A DNA stretch of 64,000 bases from Parvicella sp964387945. Its GTDB lineage: Bacteria; Bacteroidota; Bacteroidia; Flavobacteriales_D; Parvicellaceae. The translations under genes and the position numbers were made by a program. Every line of letters begins with the position of its first letter. Within the stretch, counting starts at the first letter, position 1. The stretch lies in contig CAYLYX010000002.1 of assembly GCA_964387945.1 (NCBI GenBank), positions 62,001 through 126,000 on the forward strand, given 5' to 3'. Below, one piece after another: positions 52,613 through 61,943 of this stretch. The notes beneath the pieces are model-generated. The model searched no databases. It worked only from the letters and a program-made list of their open reading frames with translations, and was not told the DNA's origin.

Positions 52613-53260
52613 TTGAAAAATGTAGTTTCTTTCGCCCAACCTTGTTCTTTCTAGTACTGTGTTCAATCTATATTCACTCTTGGCGCTCAAACTTTTGATC
52701 ACATTTAGATCACAGTCTTCTGATAAGATCATATACACCTTTGAAGACGCATAAAGGTATTCATCCATTGTTGAAAATAGCTGTTCGAAGTATTCAAAGT
52801 TCTCTCCACAGTACCACGCTTTCTCCGCATCATTGTTAGGGTTTTTGGGATAATAGGGTGGATTGATGACAACATAATCAAACTTCCTTCCTTTTAAGTT
52901 TGCAAACAAATCTGACAAAACGGTCTCTACTTTAACTTGATTACGATCTGCATTCTTAGCAACGTTATCAATTGCAGTAGGGTTGATATCTGAGGCAACA
53001 ACTTCAGCTCCTTTTTGTGCGGCATAGACACTAATCATTCCTGATCCGCATCCCAACTCTAAAAACCGCTGACCACTAAGTTCTTTCTCACTGAGAAAGT
53101 CAATTAACAACCTTGTGCTTAGCGTAAAATGAGGAAAAAAAACTCCAGGAAGTATAATGGCATCAACTCCTTTGTACTTGTACTTCCTCTCTTTACTGAA
53201 GTAATGCCTAACGAATCGTTGAAGAAATGGAGTTGATATGCGTTTGGCTAACTTTCTCAT
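52598..53260 (-). CDS. Class I SAM methyltransferase with NPPY motif
   Basis: The 220-residue product has FLELGCGSGMISVYAAQKG, VVASDINPTAIDNVAKNA and VINPPYYPKNPN. The NPPY motif is found in methyltransferases acting on planar amide or base nitrogen (PrmC/HemK, RsmC-like), so the target may be nitrogen rather than oxygen. It is the last gene of a three-gene reverse set with two radical SAM enzymes (4-nt overlap with the one before it), so it probably modifies the same compound. The substrate is unknown. Confidence 0.8.
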   Translation of the reverse strand: MRKLAKRISTPFLQRFVRHYFSKERKYKYKGVDAIILPGVFFPHFTLSTRLLIDFLSEKELSGQRFLELGCGSGMISVYAAQKGAEVVASDINPTAIDNVAKNADRNQVKVETVLSDLFANLKGRKFDYVVINPPYYPKNPNNDAEKAWYCGENFEYFEQLFSTMDEYLYASSKVYMILSEDCDLNVIKSLSAKSEYRLNTVLERTRLGERNYIFQLERI

Positions 53261-54765
53261 TCACTGTAAAACCCTTCTATTTCTGGCTGTCTGTACTTCC
53301 ACAACTTATGTAACAATTTGATTTCATATGGCCACTTATAGAACCCCGTTTTATATCGCCATGATGAAACTAACCTCAGCAAGGTCTTCTTAAAACCTTT
53401 AATTCTGTAGTCAGTGGCAGTAGGATAATACCCATTCAGCACGGTTTCAAAATTCTGGATTTTATCTACCATCTGAGGCGTTAACCATGGCGTTAGTGGA
53501 TTCTTTCTGAGGTCGAAATTTTCCCATGCCGGATCCAACCAATCTTCTAAGTTTTCAGGAAAAGAGAACCCAGCTTTCTTGATTTCTTCATACAATTCTG
53601 ATCCTTCAGTGGGCACAGGACTATACAAATAGATGATGATCTCAGCATTGGGGTTGATCACCTTAATTTCCTTAATGAATTCAATATCTTCTAGAATTTG
53701 TTTCATTACTTGTTGAGGAGATTCTCCGGGCAGACCTAAAACAAAAGACAGCTCAGGAATAATACCAATCTGACCCATTCGTTTCACAAAGGCTCTTATT
53801 TCAGCTCCCGTTTGTGTTCCACCTTTATCCATCTTTTTTAATACCTCATCATTACCTGTCTCAGCGCCCAAAAAGATCATTTTGCAGCCTGCGTCATACA
53901 TCGTCTTTAAGTCTTCATCCGAGTATTTATTGAGGGTATCAATTCTTCCTTCACCCCACCAAACGAGGTTCTCCCCTTTTACCAACTTAGAAAACTCAAC
54001 CACTCTTTTTTTGGAGGTGAAAAAGTTGTTGTCGTGAAATTCAATACTATCTACTCCAAACTCTTTCTTCAGTGTTAATACGTCATCTGCTATTAGCTTG
54101 GCACTCTTTCCTTTCCATCTAGCGTTATAAATAGGAACAACTGCACAAAAGGAACAAGTAAACGGACAGCCAAAAGAACTGTGATAAGCTAAGGTTTTTT
54201 TGCCTAAAAAAGTTTTACCCAAATAGTTTTTTAGTGGATATTGCTCATCCAGCTTATCATAGGGAAAAGCGGGAAGCTCGTCTTGATTAAGTAAAGCTTC
54301 AGGGGCTGTTTTAAAGGCTACTCCTTCTTTAAGATAGATCAAGTTCTTAATCGAATCAAAATCACCTCCCTTTTCGAGGGCTGCCAAAAGTGATGGAAAA
54401 GCATTATCTCCTGGTCCGTTGATTACAAAATCTACAAACCCACTACTTAAGCATACTTTATATTGATTAGAAGCAAAGTACCCACCCCAAATAGAAGTTA
54501 CATCAGGATAGGCAGCTTTAACCCTCTTGGTTATCGGAATGGCCTGTTTGAGCTGAGGACCAGGCATAACCGTAACCCCAAAGTATCGATATTCTCCCGT
54601 TGCAAATAGGTCAAGAATCTTCGATTCTGGGTCACTTTCAAGATTCCCGTCTACAAAAACATAGTCATACTTCTCGTGAATAGATGCCCCAACTTGTAAA
54701 ATACTGTTTGGTATTCTATGTTTGGAGTTTGCACTTCTTGGATTAAAAATGATGACTTTACTCAC
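53257..54765 (-). CDS. B12-binding-domain radical SAM protein
   Basis: The 502-residue protein has an N-terminal cobalamin-type Rossmann domain (YDYVFVDGNLES, SIWGGYFASN) and a radical SAM barrel with cluster motif GCPFTCSFC (near residue 200), followed by DSIEFHDNNFF, MIFLGAETGNDEVL and ELSFVLGLPGES. The His of the DxHxxG base-off motif is absent, as in several class B enzymes. Class B radical SAM enzymes often methylate unactivated carbon or phosphorus. The C-terminal 100 residues have no recognised domain. It overlaps its neighbours by 4 nt on both sides. Confidence 0.88.
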   Translation of the reverse strand: MSKVIIFNPRSANSKHRIPNSILQVGASIHEKYDYVFVDGNLESDPESKILDLFATGEYRYFGVTVMPGPQLKQAIPITKRVKAAYPDVTSIWGGYFASNQYKVCLSSGFVDFVINGPGDNAFPSLLAALEKGGDFDSIKNLIYLKEGVAFKTAPEALLNQDELPAFPYDKLDEQYPLKNYLGKTFLGKKTLAYHSSFGCPFTCSFCAVVPIYNARWKGKSAKLIADDVLTLKKEFGVDSIEFHDNNFFTSKKRVVEFSKLVKGENLVWWGEGRIDTLNKYSDEDLKTMYDAGCKMIFLGAETGNDEVLKKMDKGGTQTGAEIRAFVKRMGQIGIIPELSFVLGLPGESPQQVMKQILEDIEFIKEIKVINPNAEIIIYLYSPVPTEGSELYEEIKKAGFSFPENLEDWLDPAWENFDLRKNPLTPWLTPQMVDKIQNFETVLNGYYPTATDYRIKGFKKTLLRLVSSWRYKTGFYKWPYEIKLLHKLWKYRQPEIEGFYSE

Positions 54766-56174
54766 GATAACTTCTGCTGTTTTTTTAACCGTTCTACTAC
54801 CATTTTTTCAATAGGAAACCCATACTTGTCTTTGCTCAATCTCCACAAAGCTATCTTATTTAATGGCTTTAGCAAAGTGGAGCTATTGCGCTTTGCCATC
54901 TTATTGTAAAATTTAAACCGTTCTACAAATAGATACTTTTCATCACTCACCCACGGACCAGAGCTTCCTATGTAATCGAAATCAGACCATTCTAAAATCG
55001 ACTCAGGTAGTTTAAACCCGTCTTTCAATACATCGTCCGTAATCTTAGACCCCGGATAAGGCTTAAAATAGAAAATCGGTGTCTCAAAAGAACGACTCAT
55101 TGCAGAAAGCTCCTTGATCATACTGATTGAAGCCTCAAACGACTCTTGAGACTCGTTTGGAAAACCTACTATGAACGGAAATATGACACTAATTCCATAC
55201 TTTTTACATCTTCGGGCACATTCCCAAACTTGCTCTATTTTAATGTCTTTAGAAAGCCAATCCATCATTTCTTGAGAACCGCTTTCAACGCCAATCAAGA
55301 CCCTTCTCAAACCTGACTTCACCAGTAGCTCATAATCCTCTTCAGGTATTCTTACTCCCTGATCGGCTCTCATGGTTGCTGCCCATGAAATATCAACACC
55401 ATGATCAATAAACCTTTGCGCAATTTCCTTGATCCTTTTTGGGTAAGTAAAAAATGTCTCATCCTGGAAGTTGATGTCTGTGAACTTATGCTTTTGATAA
55501 AGCGATGAAATTTCCTTAACCATTCTTTTTGGAGAGATTGCACTAAATTTTCGTTGAAAAACAAACGGATCTGCACAAAATGTGCATCGAAAATAGCATC
55601 CAGTAGATGAAATATAATCTAGCTGTCTTCTCTTCTTCTGTTTAAAATAATCCTCTACGTTAATTAAGTTATAGTTGACGGCTGGTAAATTGTCCATATT
55701 GATCATCGCTCTTGGAGGGTTCTTCTTTACTTCAGTTCCATCCCTAAAACAAATTCCCTTGACTTCACTTAGTTTTTTATCTCCATCGAAAGAGGCTATC
55801 AATTCTGAAAAAGTCTCTTCCCCTTGTCCTTGCACTGAAACGTCAACAAATTTGCACTCTTCCAACGTTTCTTTCCCAAATAAAGAAGTGTGCCACCCAC
55901 CCCATACTATTGGTATCTGTTGAAACCTTTTCTTAAACTCTTGACTAACCTCATAAGCATCCTTAAGTGGCGCGCCTGTCAAACATGTAACTCCCAAGCA
56001 AAGAGCGTTTTCTGCATGTTGAGATAGTTTTTTTACAGCATCTTTTTCTATTCTACCATCAACGATAATTACATCATATTTTTCCTGATCTAGGGCAGAG
56101 CCAATTGCAAGCAATGCCAAAGGCATGTCAAAGAAGACAGCTTTAGGGTTATATAGGAGTATCGTTTTCTTCAA
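54762..56174 (-). CDS. B12-binding-domain radical SAM protein
   Basis: The 470-residue protein has the same layout: N-terminal B12-type domain (YDVIIVDGRIEKDAVK, VWGGWHTSLFGKETL, FVDVSVQGQGEETF), radical SAM motif GCYFRCTFCADP (near 195), INFQDETFFTYPKR, RVLIGVESGSQEMM and FPFIVGFPNES. It is the first gene of the reverse set 56174 to 52598, with a TAnnTTTG box just upstream. Sequence similarity to the next enzyme suggests they act in sequence on one substrate or arose by duplication. Confidence 0.88.
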   Translation of the reverse strand: MKKTILLYNPKAVFFDMPLALLAIGSALDQEKYDVIIVDGRIEKDAVKKLSQHAENALCLGVTCLTGAPLKDAYEVSQEFKKRFQQIPIVWGGWHTSLFGKETLEECKFVDVSVQGQGEETFSELIASFDGDKKLSEVKGICFRDGTEVKKNPPRAMINMDNLPAVNYNLINVEDYFKQKKRRQLDYISSTGCYFRCTFCADPFVFQRKFSAISPKRMVKEISSLYQKHKFTDINFQDETFFTYPKRIKEIAQRFIDHGVDISWAATMRADQGVRIPEEDYELLVKSGLRRVLIGVESGSQEMMDWLSKDIKIEQVWECARRCKKYGISVIFPFIVGFPNESQESFEASISMIKELSAMSRSFETPIFYFKPYPGSKITDDVLKDGFKLPESILEWSDFDYIGSSGPWVSDEKYLFVERFKFYNKMAKRNSSTLLKPLNKIALWRLSKDKYGFPIEKMVVERLKKQQKLS

Positions 56175-56188
56175 TTGTATGAGGCTAT

Positions 56189-56196
56189 CAAAATTA
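56189..56196 (-). promoter_or_regulatory. -7 box of the reverse radical SAM operon
   Basis: Reverse strand TAATTTTG fits TAnnTTTG and ends 14 nt before the ATG at 56174. No TTG at the -33 distance was found. Confidence 0.4.
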
Positions 56197-56284
56197 ACAA
56201 CTTTTTTACTTCCATAAACACGCTAATTTGATTATTGAACTTTATATATCTTAGCTCCACAAATTCGAACAGACATCAGCAAAA

Positions 56285-57742
56285 TTGGAAAACAACTTTC
56301 TCGACAAAAAAGGTATTCTTTATCTTCTCTCATTTGCGTTGATAGGAAGCATCTTTCGAATTATTTATGGTGTTTACTTTCATTTTTGGGAAAACTCCCC
56401 AGACCATATTGCCTGGGAGTTGAGTATTAAGAAAGGTGAATGGAGTTATATGTATTTGATACATTATCCTCATGAGGGAGGAACAATTCCTATTTCTGTT
56501 TTTTCAAAGTTTATTCATTTTTTAGGCGCTTCTTCTCCGCTCTTAATTGTATCTACTTGTCTTAACCTTCTAGTGAGGTTTATTCAGTTATATGTTGTAA
56601 GAAAAATCGCAAATAAACCTGTCTTTTGGTGTTTTGCGCTGTGGTGCATTTTTGGAAGTCCAGCAACCCTTCCTTGGGGCATGATGACTTTCGGTCTGCA
56701 CAGTGTTTCATGCGTTTTTCCTTTTCTTTTTTTGCTTCTAATCAGTAATAAAGAACTTGTAAATTCTTATTCCTGGCAAATAGGAATAATTGCGGCACTC
56801 GCCTATTGGTTTTCATACACAAATGCAATTTTGATTCTCATTTTCATAGGATTTATTATTAGCCACCCTTATTCCAATAAAGTAAGGCTTCGAGTGGCTT
56901 TTGGTTTTGTGTCCACTATTTTTATCTACTGTCTAGTCATCTCCTCGTTTAACGCTGGTTTTGAATTGAGTAATCCTAATCCATTTTTTCCAAGAGATAC
57001 TTCTACGGACTCATTTGCGTTTGGTTTTAGTAAGGTTTATGAATTCTGGAGTCATACCTTAGGAGCTGCACTTGTAACAGAAAGCACCTCTTTTTTTATT
57101 CCAGTGTTATCCTTAATTATCATCATTGGTTTATCGCTGAATCTTAGAGCCTCGAATAAGACTAAGAACTTCTTATATGTGCTATTCTTCATCGTGGGGT
57201 TTAGCTTTCTCTATTCCTTTAGCCCCTACTTTGCAACTGAAAACAAGTTTCATTTTATGAACTTTAGACACTTGACTTATTTGATTCCTATTGTTGTCTA
57301 TTTTACAATTGAAGGTTGGCAGAAGTTCATCAAAAACAACTTTTTAGCGCCCGCACTAATTGTTGTCGTTCTCATTGGAAACAGCATTTATTCTTTCACC
57401 AACAGAGTCGACAATACTAATCACGAAGAAGTACTGGGATGGGTGCTTGCAAACAAGTATGGAAAACATCCCGAGAAAGTTTTAAAATTGGTGACTGGTG
57501 AAGCAAATCCAGACCTGTACTTTGTTGGTGTTGGATGGGGCACAACCGCTTCCATTTTCAAGGACACTAAAAGTAGCGAAATTGTCGATAACGTTGAACT
57601 TTTGATCAACTTGAAAAGCGCATATCCTGTTGAATTTCAAGATGAATTTATGGAGGGTGTTGAGTTTGCATTTCATGAAAATATTACTCCAAAACTGGAC
57701 AAAAGTTATTTAGAAGAAATCATTGAAGTTCAGAAGTTATAA
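56285..57742 (+). CDS. Multi-spanning membrane protein, GT-C-like, unknown
   Basis: The 485-residue product starts at TTG 56285. It has about ten membrane helices, an early loop with WENSPDHIAWELSIKKGEW (acidic residues after the first helix, as in GT-C glycosyltransferases) and a C-terminal soluble part of about 100 residues. I cannot assign a family. By position, it could be a lipid-linked sugar transferase or a flippase-like protein for the product of the neighbouring radical SAM genes. It stands alone in the forward direction between reverse gene sets and converges on the sulfotransferase gene with a 6-nt overlap. Confidence 0.65.
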   Translation: MENNFLDKKGILYLLSFALIGSIFRIIYGVYFHFWENSPDHIAWELSIKKGEWSYMYLIHYPHEGGTIPISVFSKFIHFLGASSPLLIVSTCLNLLVRFIQLYVVRKIANKPVFWCFALWCIFGSPATLPWGMMTFGLHSVSCVFPFLFLLLISNKELVNSYSWQIGIIAALAYWFSYTNAILILIFIGFIISHPYSNKVRLRVAFGFVSTIFIYCLVISSFNAGFELSNPNPFFPRDTSTDSFAFGFSKVYEFWSHTLGAALVTESTSFFIPVLSLIIIIGLSLNLRASNKTKNFLYVLFFIVGFSFLYSFSPYFATENKFHFMNFRHLTYLIPIVVYFTIEGWQKFIKNNFLAPALIVVVLIGNSIYSFTNRVDNTNHEEVLGWVLANKYGKHPEKVLKLVTGEANPDLYFVGVGWGTTASIFKDTKSSEIVDNVELLINLKSAYPVEFQDEFMEGVEFAFHENITPKLDKSYLEEIIEVQKL

Positions 57743-58519
57743 CGAAATAAATTTGTGCAACCGCTTTCCATCTTCCTCGAAAACAGCCTCATATTTGCTA
57801 TACTCGCTAGTTGATAGCTCTTGGTATTTTCGTGAATTCTTATGAAGTGTTTCCTTAAGACCAATATTTTCTACACCAATAAATTCGTAAACTTTTTTCA
57901 TAACCTCTAATGGCTCTTTTGCAAACTGTTCACTCTGAATAATCAAGATGTTTTCTCTCTTTATGAATTGAAGCCAATTTTCAATCGATTTAGCATACAT
58001 GCCGTTTTCAATTAGACCATACTTTGTTTTTATTCCAGTTTTTCGTTGCCTTATTTCTTCATCCATGAGCTCAGAAAAACTTTCTTTTATTGGATGACTT
58101 TCACAAAGCATTTGATAATGCGAATAAGCTCGAATCAAAGGATCTCTAAGCAGCATAATAATTTTGGCCTCGGGAATCAATTCTGTAACTCTTTTCGGGG
58201 TTGATGCATCAGTTAAATAAGAAACAGAGGCCTCTCCTGTAACTTTCTCACTCGTCATTAGCGGAAAAAAACTTCGATAATAGCGCTCTCCTTTCTCATA
58301 ATTTCTTGAGAAAAAATGGGGTTCTTTTCTTCGGGACATTATAATATTTGGATGCATGTCAAGCATTGAGTAAAGAGATGTTGTACCCCCTTTTGCTGCC
58401 CCAACAATTAAAAAATTTGGCAAAAGTCTCTTCTGGGCTGTTATCATAAATGGAATGTCTTGAAAGAAGTAAATTACCTTCCAAAGGAGAATCCTACTAT
58501 AAAAAAAAGCCTTTCTCAT
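57737..58519 (-). CDS. PAPS-dependent sulfotransferase
   Basis: The 260-residue protein has the 5'-phosphosulfate loop FLIVGAAKGGTTSLY (residues 36-50), the heparan-sulfotransferase-like KEPHFFSRNYEKGERYYRSFF and the 3'-phosphate motif IIMLLRDPLIRAYSHY. It transfers sulfate from PAPS to a hydroxyl or amine of a sugar or lipid in the cytoplasm. The gene starts right after the stop of the SPASM radical SAM gene, so the two are co-expressed. Confidence 0.87.
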   Translation of the reverse strand: MRKAFFYSRILLWKVIYFFQDIPFMITAQKRLLPNFLIVGAAKGGTTSLYSMLDMHPNIIMSRRKEPHFFSRNYEKGERYYRSFFPLMTSEKVTGEASVSYLTDASTPKRVTELIPEAKIIMLLRDPLIRAYSHYQMLCESHPIKESFSELMDEEIRQRKTGIKTKYGLIENGMYAKSIENWLQFIKRENILIIQSEQFAKEPLEVMKKVYEFIGVENIGLKETLHKNSRKYQELSTSEYSKYEAVFEEDGKRLHKFISL

Positions 58520-59599
58520 TTAAAATGCACTGCAACACCTCGTGCAAGCGGGAAACAATCCTCCTGCTTTCATCAAATCCTTCCTAAACTTTCCATAAGT
58601 ACTGCTCATCCAAACTTCCTTAAGGTTGTTTTCGTATAAATTGCCCATTGAGACATTATAACATCTGCCATGGGCAGGGATTACAGTCCCATCCGTTTTT
58701 ACCATCAAAGCGGAGAAAGCATCATTACAGATTTTACCGATCTTATTTTCTGGGTGATTGTAGTAATTAGCTAGTTCTTCGGCAGTGCTGACATTGGGCG
58801 AAAAGGAAACCTCAAAAGGATAATCTTCTTCCTTTATTGACCGAATCTCCTGGTGTAGCAGATGTAAGTCTATTCTTGACAAATCTACTTCTTCTACATT
58901 TGAGTGAGTAGCATGATAACTTCCGCCATATAAAGCGTTATGCGCCTCTGCCAAAGATTCCGTTACAAAGTTCTGATGCATGAAGCCCACATGCTTTATG
59001 GGCAAACTTCTGAAGTAATCCACAAACGGCTTGAGTTCGGCAATATTCCACTCTGTGATCACACAAAAGATAGAAACATCAGGACTATTGGGCAATGACT
59101 TGATGTACTCTATTCCCTCAATTGCCTTTTGAAATGACTTTTTATTGCCTCGGATTTCATTATGCGTTTCTTCCAGACCGTCCAATGAGATATAGATTTC
59201 ACCAACCTTTCCTTCCATCAAATCCTCCGCCTTTCTTTTGAGGTTCAAAGCATTGGTTGTGATAGTAGTAGTTAATCCTTTTTCCGAAGCATAAATCAAC
59301 GACTCCTTGAGCTGTGGGTAGACTAATGGTTCGGTGAAAGCATATCCTATTTTTGCTCCCGGAAAATAATTTGCGGTGTCGTCTATGACCTTCTTAAACA
59401 AATCCAGAGGCATGTTTAGTGGTTTCGAACCAACTAGATTTTGCGCGAAGTTGGTTTCCAAGTTCTGGGTGCCCACATCACACATTTTACAATGCAAATT
59501 ACAAACGTTATTGACCCCTAATACGATCCACTTTGGACCAAATTGGTACTTTGACGGAAGTATTCGTTTGTTAATCTTTTCTAGGGAAGAAACAATCAT
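58520..59599 (-). CDS. SPASM-domain radical SAM protein
   Basis: The 359-residue protein has the radical SAM motif CNLHCKMCDVG (near residue 33), AFTEPLVYPQ, TTNALNL, and a C-terminal SPASM-type region with several cysteines (KICNDAFSALMV, GRCYNVSMGNLYENNLKEVW, FPACTRCC). Members alter peptides or sugars by radical chemistry with extra Fe-S clusters. No precursor peptide was seen next to it, so a small-molecule or glycan substrate is more likely. A consensus -7 box is 25 nt upstream. Confidence 0.87.
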   Translation of the reverse strand: MIVSSLEKINKRILPSKYQFGPKWIVLGVNNVCNLHCKMCDVGTQNLETNFAQNLVGSKPLNMPLDLFKKVIDDTANYFPGAKIGYAFTEPLVYPQLKESLIYASEKGLTTTITTNALNLKRKAEDLMEGKVGEIYISLDGLEETHNEIRGNKKSFQKAIEGIEYIKSLPNSPDVSIFCVITEWNIAELKPFVDYFRSLPIKHVGFMHQNFVTESLAEAHNALYGGSYHATHSNVEEVDLSRIDLHLLHQEIRSIKEEDYPFEVSFSPNVSTAEELANYYNHPENKIGKICNDAFSALMVKTDGTVIPAHGRCYNVSMGNLYENNLKEVWMSSTYGKFRKDLMKAGGLFPACTRCCSAF

Positions 59600-59624
59600 G
59601 CTAGCTTCGATATAGTTATCTTAG

Positions 59625-59632
59625 CAAAGATA
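59625..59632 (-). promoter_or_regulatory. -7 box of the SPASM radical SAM operon
   Basis: Reverse strand TATCTTTG fits TAnnTTTG and ends 25 nt before the ATG at 59599. It abuts the divergent ATG at 59633, so the two start regions are only 33 nt apart. Confidence 0.45.
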
Positions 59633-60553
59633 ATGAACCAAGTAGACTTAAGAAATATCATTTCACTAGTTGGGTACTTTGCAGTGTTTGACTATCCGTT
59701 GACAAAAAAAGAAATGCTTAACTTCCTTGAATGGCCTGAAAAAGAATTAGATTATTCACTCAGGCTTTTATTAGAAGAAGGCATACTAGAATCTAGAGAG
59801 GACTATTACGGTTGTGGATTAAATCGAGAGATGATTGATCGTAGAGAAAAAGGAAATAAAAGAGCCAAATCTTTGGTTAACAAGGCGGAAAACAATGCTC
59901 GTTTAATTGCCAAATTTCCTTTTGTGAGAGGGGTGATGGTTTCTGGTTCTTTTTCCAAGGGATTTGTGGGAGATGACGGAGACATCGATTACTTTATTGT
60001 AACGAAACCAGGAAGGCTTTGGATAGCCAGAACATCTTTGATTTTATACAAAAAGCTGTTTTTATTGAACTCCCACGAATATTTCTGTGTAAACTACTTC
60101 GTAGATGAGCATCACCTTGAAATAGAGGAAAAAAATATTTTCACGGCTACCGAACTCATTACCCTTTTGCCCATGGTAAATAAAGGCCTCTATGCTGACT
60201 TATTAGAGAAAAACTCTTGGATAAAAGATTATTATCCCTCCGTTTTTCATGCTGACCCAAACATTGAAGAGCCAAATCGATCGTTTCTGCAAAAAGTCAG
60301 CGAAAAGCCACTCAAAGGAAAAATAGGAAATCGATTGGACAATTACTTCATGCGAGTTACCTTCAAAAAGTGGCAAAAGAAGTTTGGGTTTCTCTCAGAT
60401 GAAGACTTTGAGGTTGCCATGAAAACAAGTACTAATGTCTCTAAACACCACCCTAATAATTTTCAAAAAAAAGTGCTTGATCGGCATCGGGAAATATATA
60501 ACTCATTGATTCAAAAACTGGAAGCAAAGAGCCATGTCAAAACTGCTGTTTAG
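59633..60553 (+). CDS. Nucleotidyltransferase-fold protein with N-terminal winged-helix-like domain
   Basis: The 306-residue product begins with a winged-helix-like part (LVGYFAVFDYPLTKKEMLNFL, LLLEEGILES) and then a polymerase-beta-type nucleotidyltransferase core with GS and DxD motifs (MVSGSFSKGFVGDDGDIDYF). Family members are often next to radical SAM genes in glycan or lipid loci. Whether it transfers NMP to a sugar, a protein or a lipid is not known. It starts a forward set of four overlapping genes. Confidence 0.78.
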   Translation: MNQVDLRNIISLVGYFAVFDYPLTKKEMLNFLEWPEKELDYSLRLLLEEGILESREDYYGCGLNREMIDRREKGNKRAKSLVNKAENNARLIAKFPFVRGVMVSGSFSKGFVGDDGDIDYFIVTKPGRLWIARTSLILYKKLFLLNSHEYFCVNYFVDEHHLEIEEKNIFTATELITLLPMVNKGLYADLLEKNSWIKDYYPSVFHADPNIEEPNRSFLQKVSEKPLKGKIGNRLDNYFMRVTFKKWQKKFGFLSDEDFEVAMKTSTNVSKHHPNNFQKKVLDRHREIYNSLIQKLEAKSHVKTAV

Positions 60554-61943
60554 TCATTCATATTATTATCAGCTAGACCCCAAGCAATGGAATACTGGAA
60601 TGCCCTATCCTCCGCTGGGAACTATCTATGCTGCTAGCTACATGCGCTCATTAGGGCATGATGTTTCGCTCTACGATGTGGGTTTGGAAAAAGATGCTAA
60701 CCAAATAACTTACTTTCTTGAAAAGGAAAACCCTGACTACCTCGTTATTTATGATGATGGTTTTAATTATTTAACCAAGATGTGCCTCACCAACATGCGT
60801 GAAGAGTGTTTTAGAATGATAAAAAAAACCAAACGGTATCAAAATGTAAAAATTATTGTTTCAAGCTCTGATTCTACGGATCATTACCAAAAATATTTAG
60901 AAGCAGGAGCGGATGTTGTTTTACTTGGCGAGGGCGAACTATCATTAGAAGAGGTCATATCAACCATGAATCAGAACAGTTCTTTAAGTGGTGTGCTTGG
61001 TATTGCCTATTCGGAAAACAATGAAATAAAAACCAACACCAGAAGACCTGTTATTCGTAACCTGGACGACCTACCTAATCCAGCGTGGGACTTGGTTAAT
61101 ATTCAACCCTATAAAGACAAATGGCAACAACACGGGTATGATTTCGCTATCAATGTAGCTACCACACGAGGCTGTCCCTATAAGTGCAACTGGTGTGCAA
61201 AGCCCATTTATGGCAATCGATATAATAGTCGCTCACCAAAACGCGTGGTTGAAGAGATTAAGTGGATCAAGGAGAACTTTGGCACGACAAGATTCTGGAT
61301 GTGCGATGACATTTTTGGATTAAAGCCCAACTGGGTACAAGAGTTTCGTGATGAACTGAACAAGGAAGGAGTCTCCATTTCATACAAAATCCAAAGTCGC
61401 GCAGACCTGCTGCTCAAGGAGGACAACATTGATGCGCTGGTAGAGTCTGGACTCTATGAGGTTTGGATCGGAGCTGAAAGTGGTTCACAGCGCATTCTGG
61501 ATGCAATGGACAAAGGAACCACATTGGAACAAATAAAGGAAAGCACTGACTTGCTTCAACGCAAAGGAGTAAAAGTTGCCTATTTTCTACAATTTGGCTA
61601 TCTGAATGAAACAAAAGAAGATGTCGACAAAACCATCAATATGCTGTTGACAAACATGCCGGATGACATCGGTGTGAGTGTTTCTTATCCCCTTCCAGGC
61701 ACGCCTTTCTACGAGACCGTCAAGTCTCAGCTGTCGCAAAAAGCCAATTGGACGGACTCTGATGACCTCGCTATGATGTTTCAAAATACCTTTAATCAAT
61801 CTTACTATAAAGCCCTGCATCGATATATTCACAAAAAATTCCGAGCGAAACAAAGCGGTATTTTTAAGCGTTTGGCATACGTTCCATTTATTCTTTATTA
61901 CAAAATGAAAATGGGCATAAATAGTAATACTGCAAATGGGTAA
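60534..61943 (+). CDS. B12-binding-domain radical SAM protein
   Basis: The 469-residue protein has an N-terminal cobalamin-type domain (GHDVSLYDVGLEKDANQ, AGADVVLLGEGELSLEEV), radical SAM motif GCPYKCNWCAKP (near 218), TRFWMCDDIFGLKPNW, EVWIGAESGSQRILDAMDKG and YFLQFGYLNETKEDVDKT. It is closely similar in layout to the enzyme at 62.7 kb, with a methyltransferase gene between them. It overlaps the nucleotidyltransferase gene by 20 nt and the methyltransferase by 8. Confidence 0.88.
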   Translation: MSKLLFSHSYYYQLDPKQWNTGMPYPPLGTIYAASYMRSLGHDVSLYDVGLEKDANQITYFLEKENPDYLVIYDDGFNYLTKMCLTNMREECFRMIKKTKRYQNVKIIVSSSDSTDHYQKYLEAGADVVLLGEGELSLEEVISTMNQNSSLSGVLGIAYSENNEIKTNTRRPVIRNLDDLPNPAWDLVNIQPYKDKWQQHGYDFAINVATTRGCPYKCNWCAKPIYGNRYNSRSPKRVVEEIKWIKENFGTTRFWMCDDIFGLKPNWVQEFRDELNKEGVSISYKIQSRADLLLKEDNIDALVESGLYEVWIGAESGSQRILDAMDKGTTLEQIKESTDLLQRKGVKVAYFLQFGYLNETKEDVDKTINMLLTNMPDDIGVSVSYPLPGTPFYETVKSQLSQKANWTDSDDLAMMFQNTFNQSYYKALHRYIHKKFRAKQSGIFKRLAYVPFILYYKMKMGINSNTANG

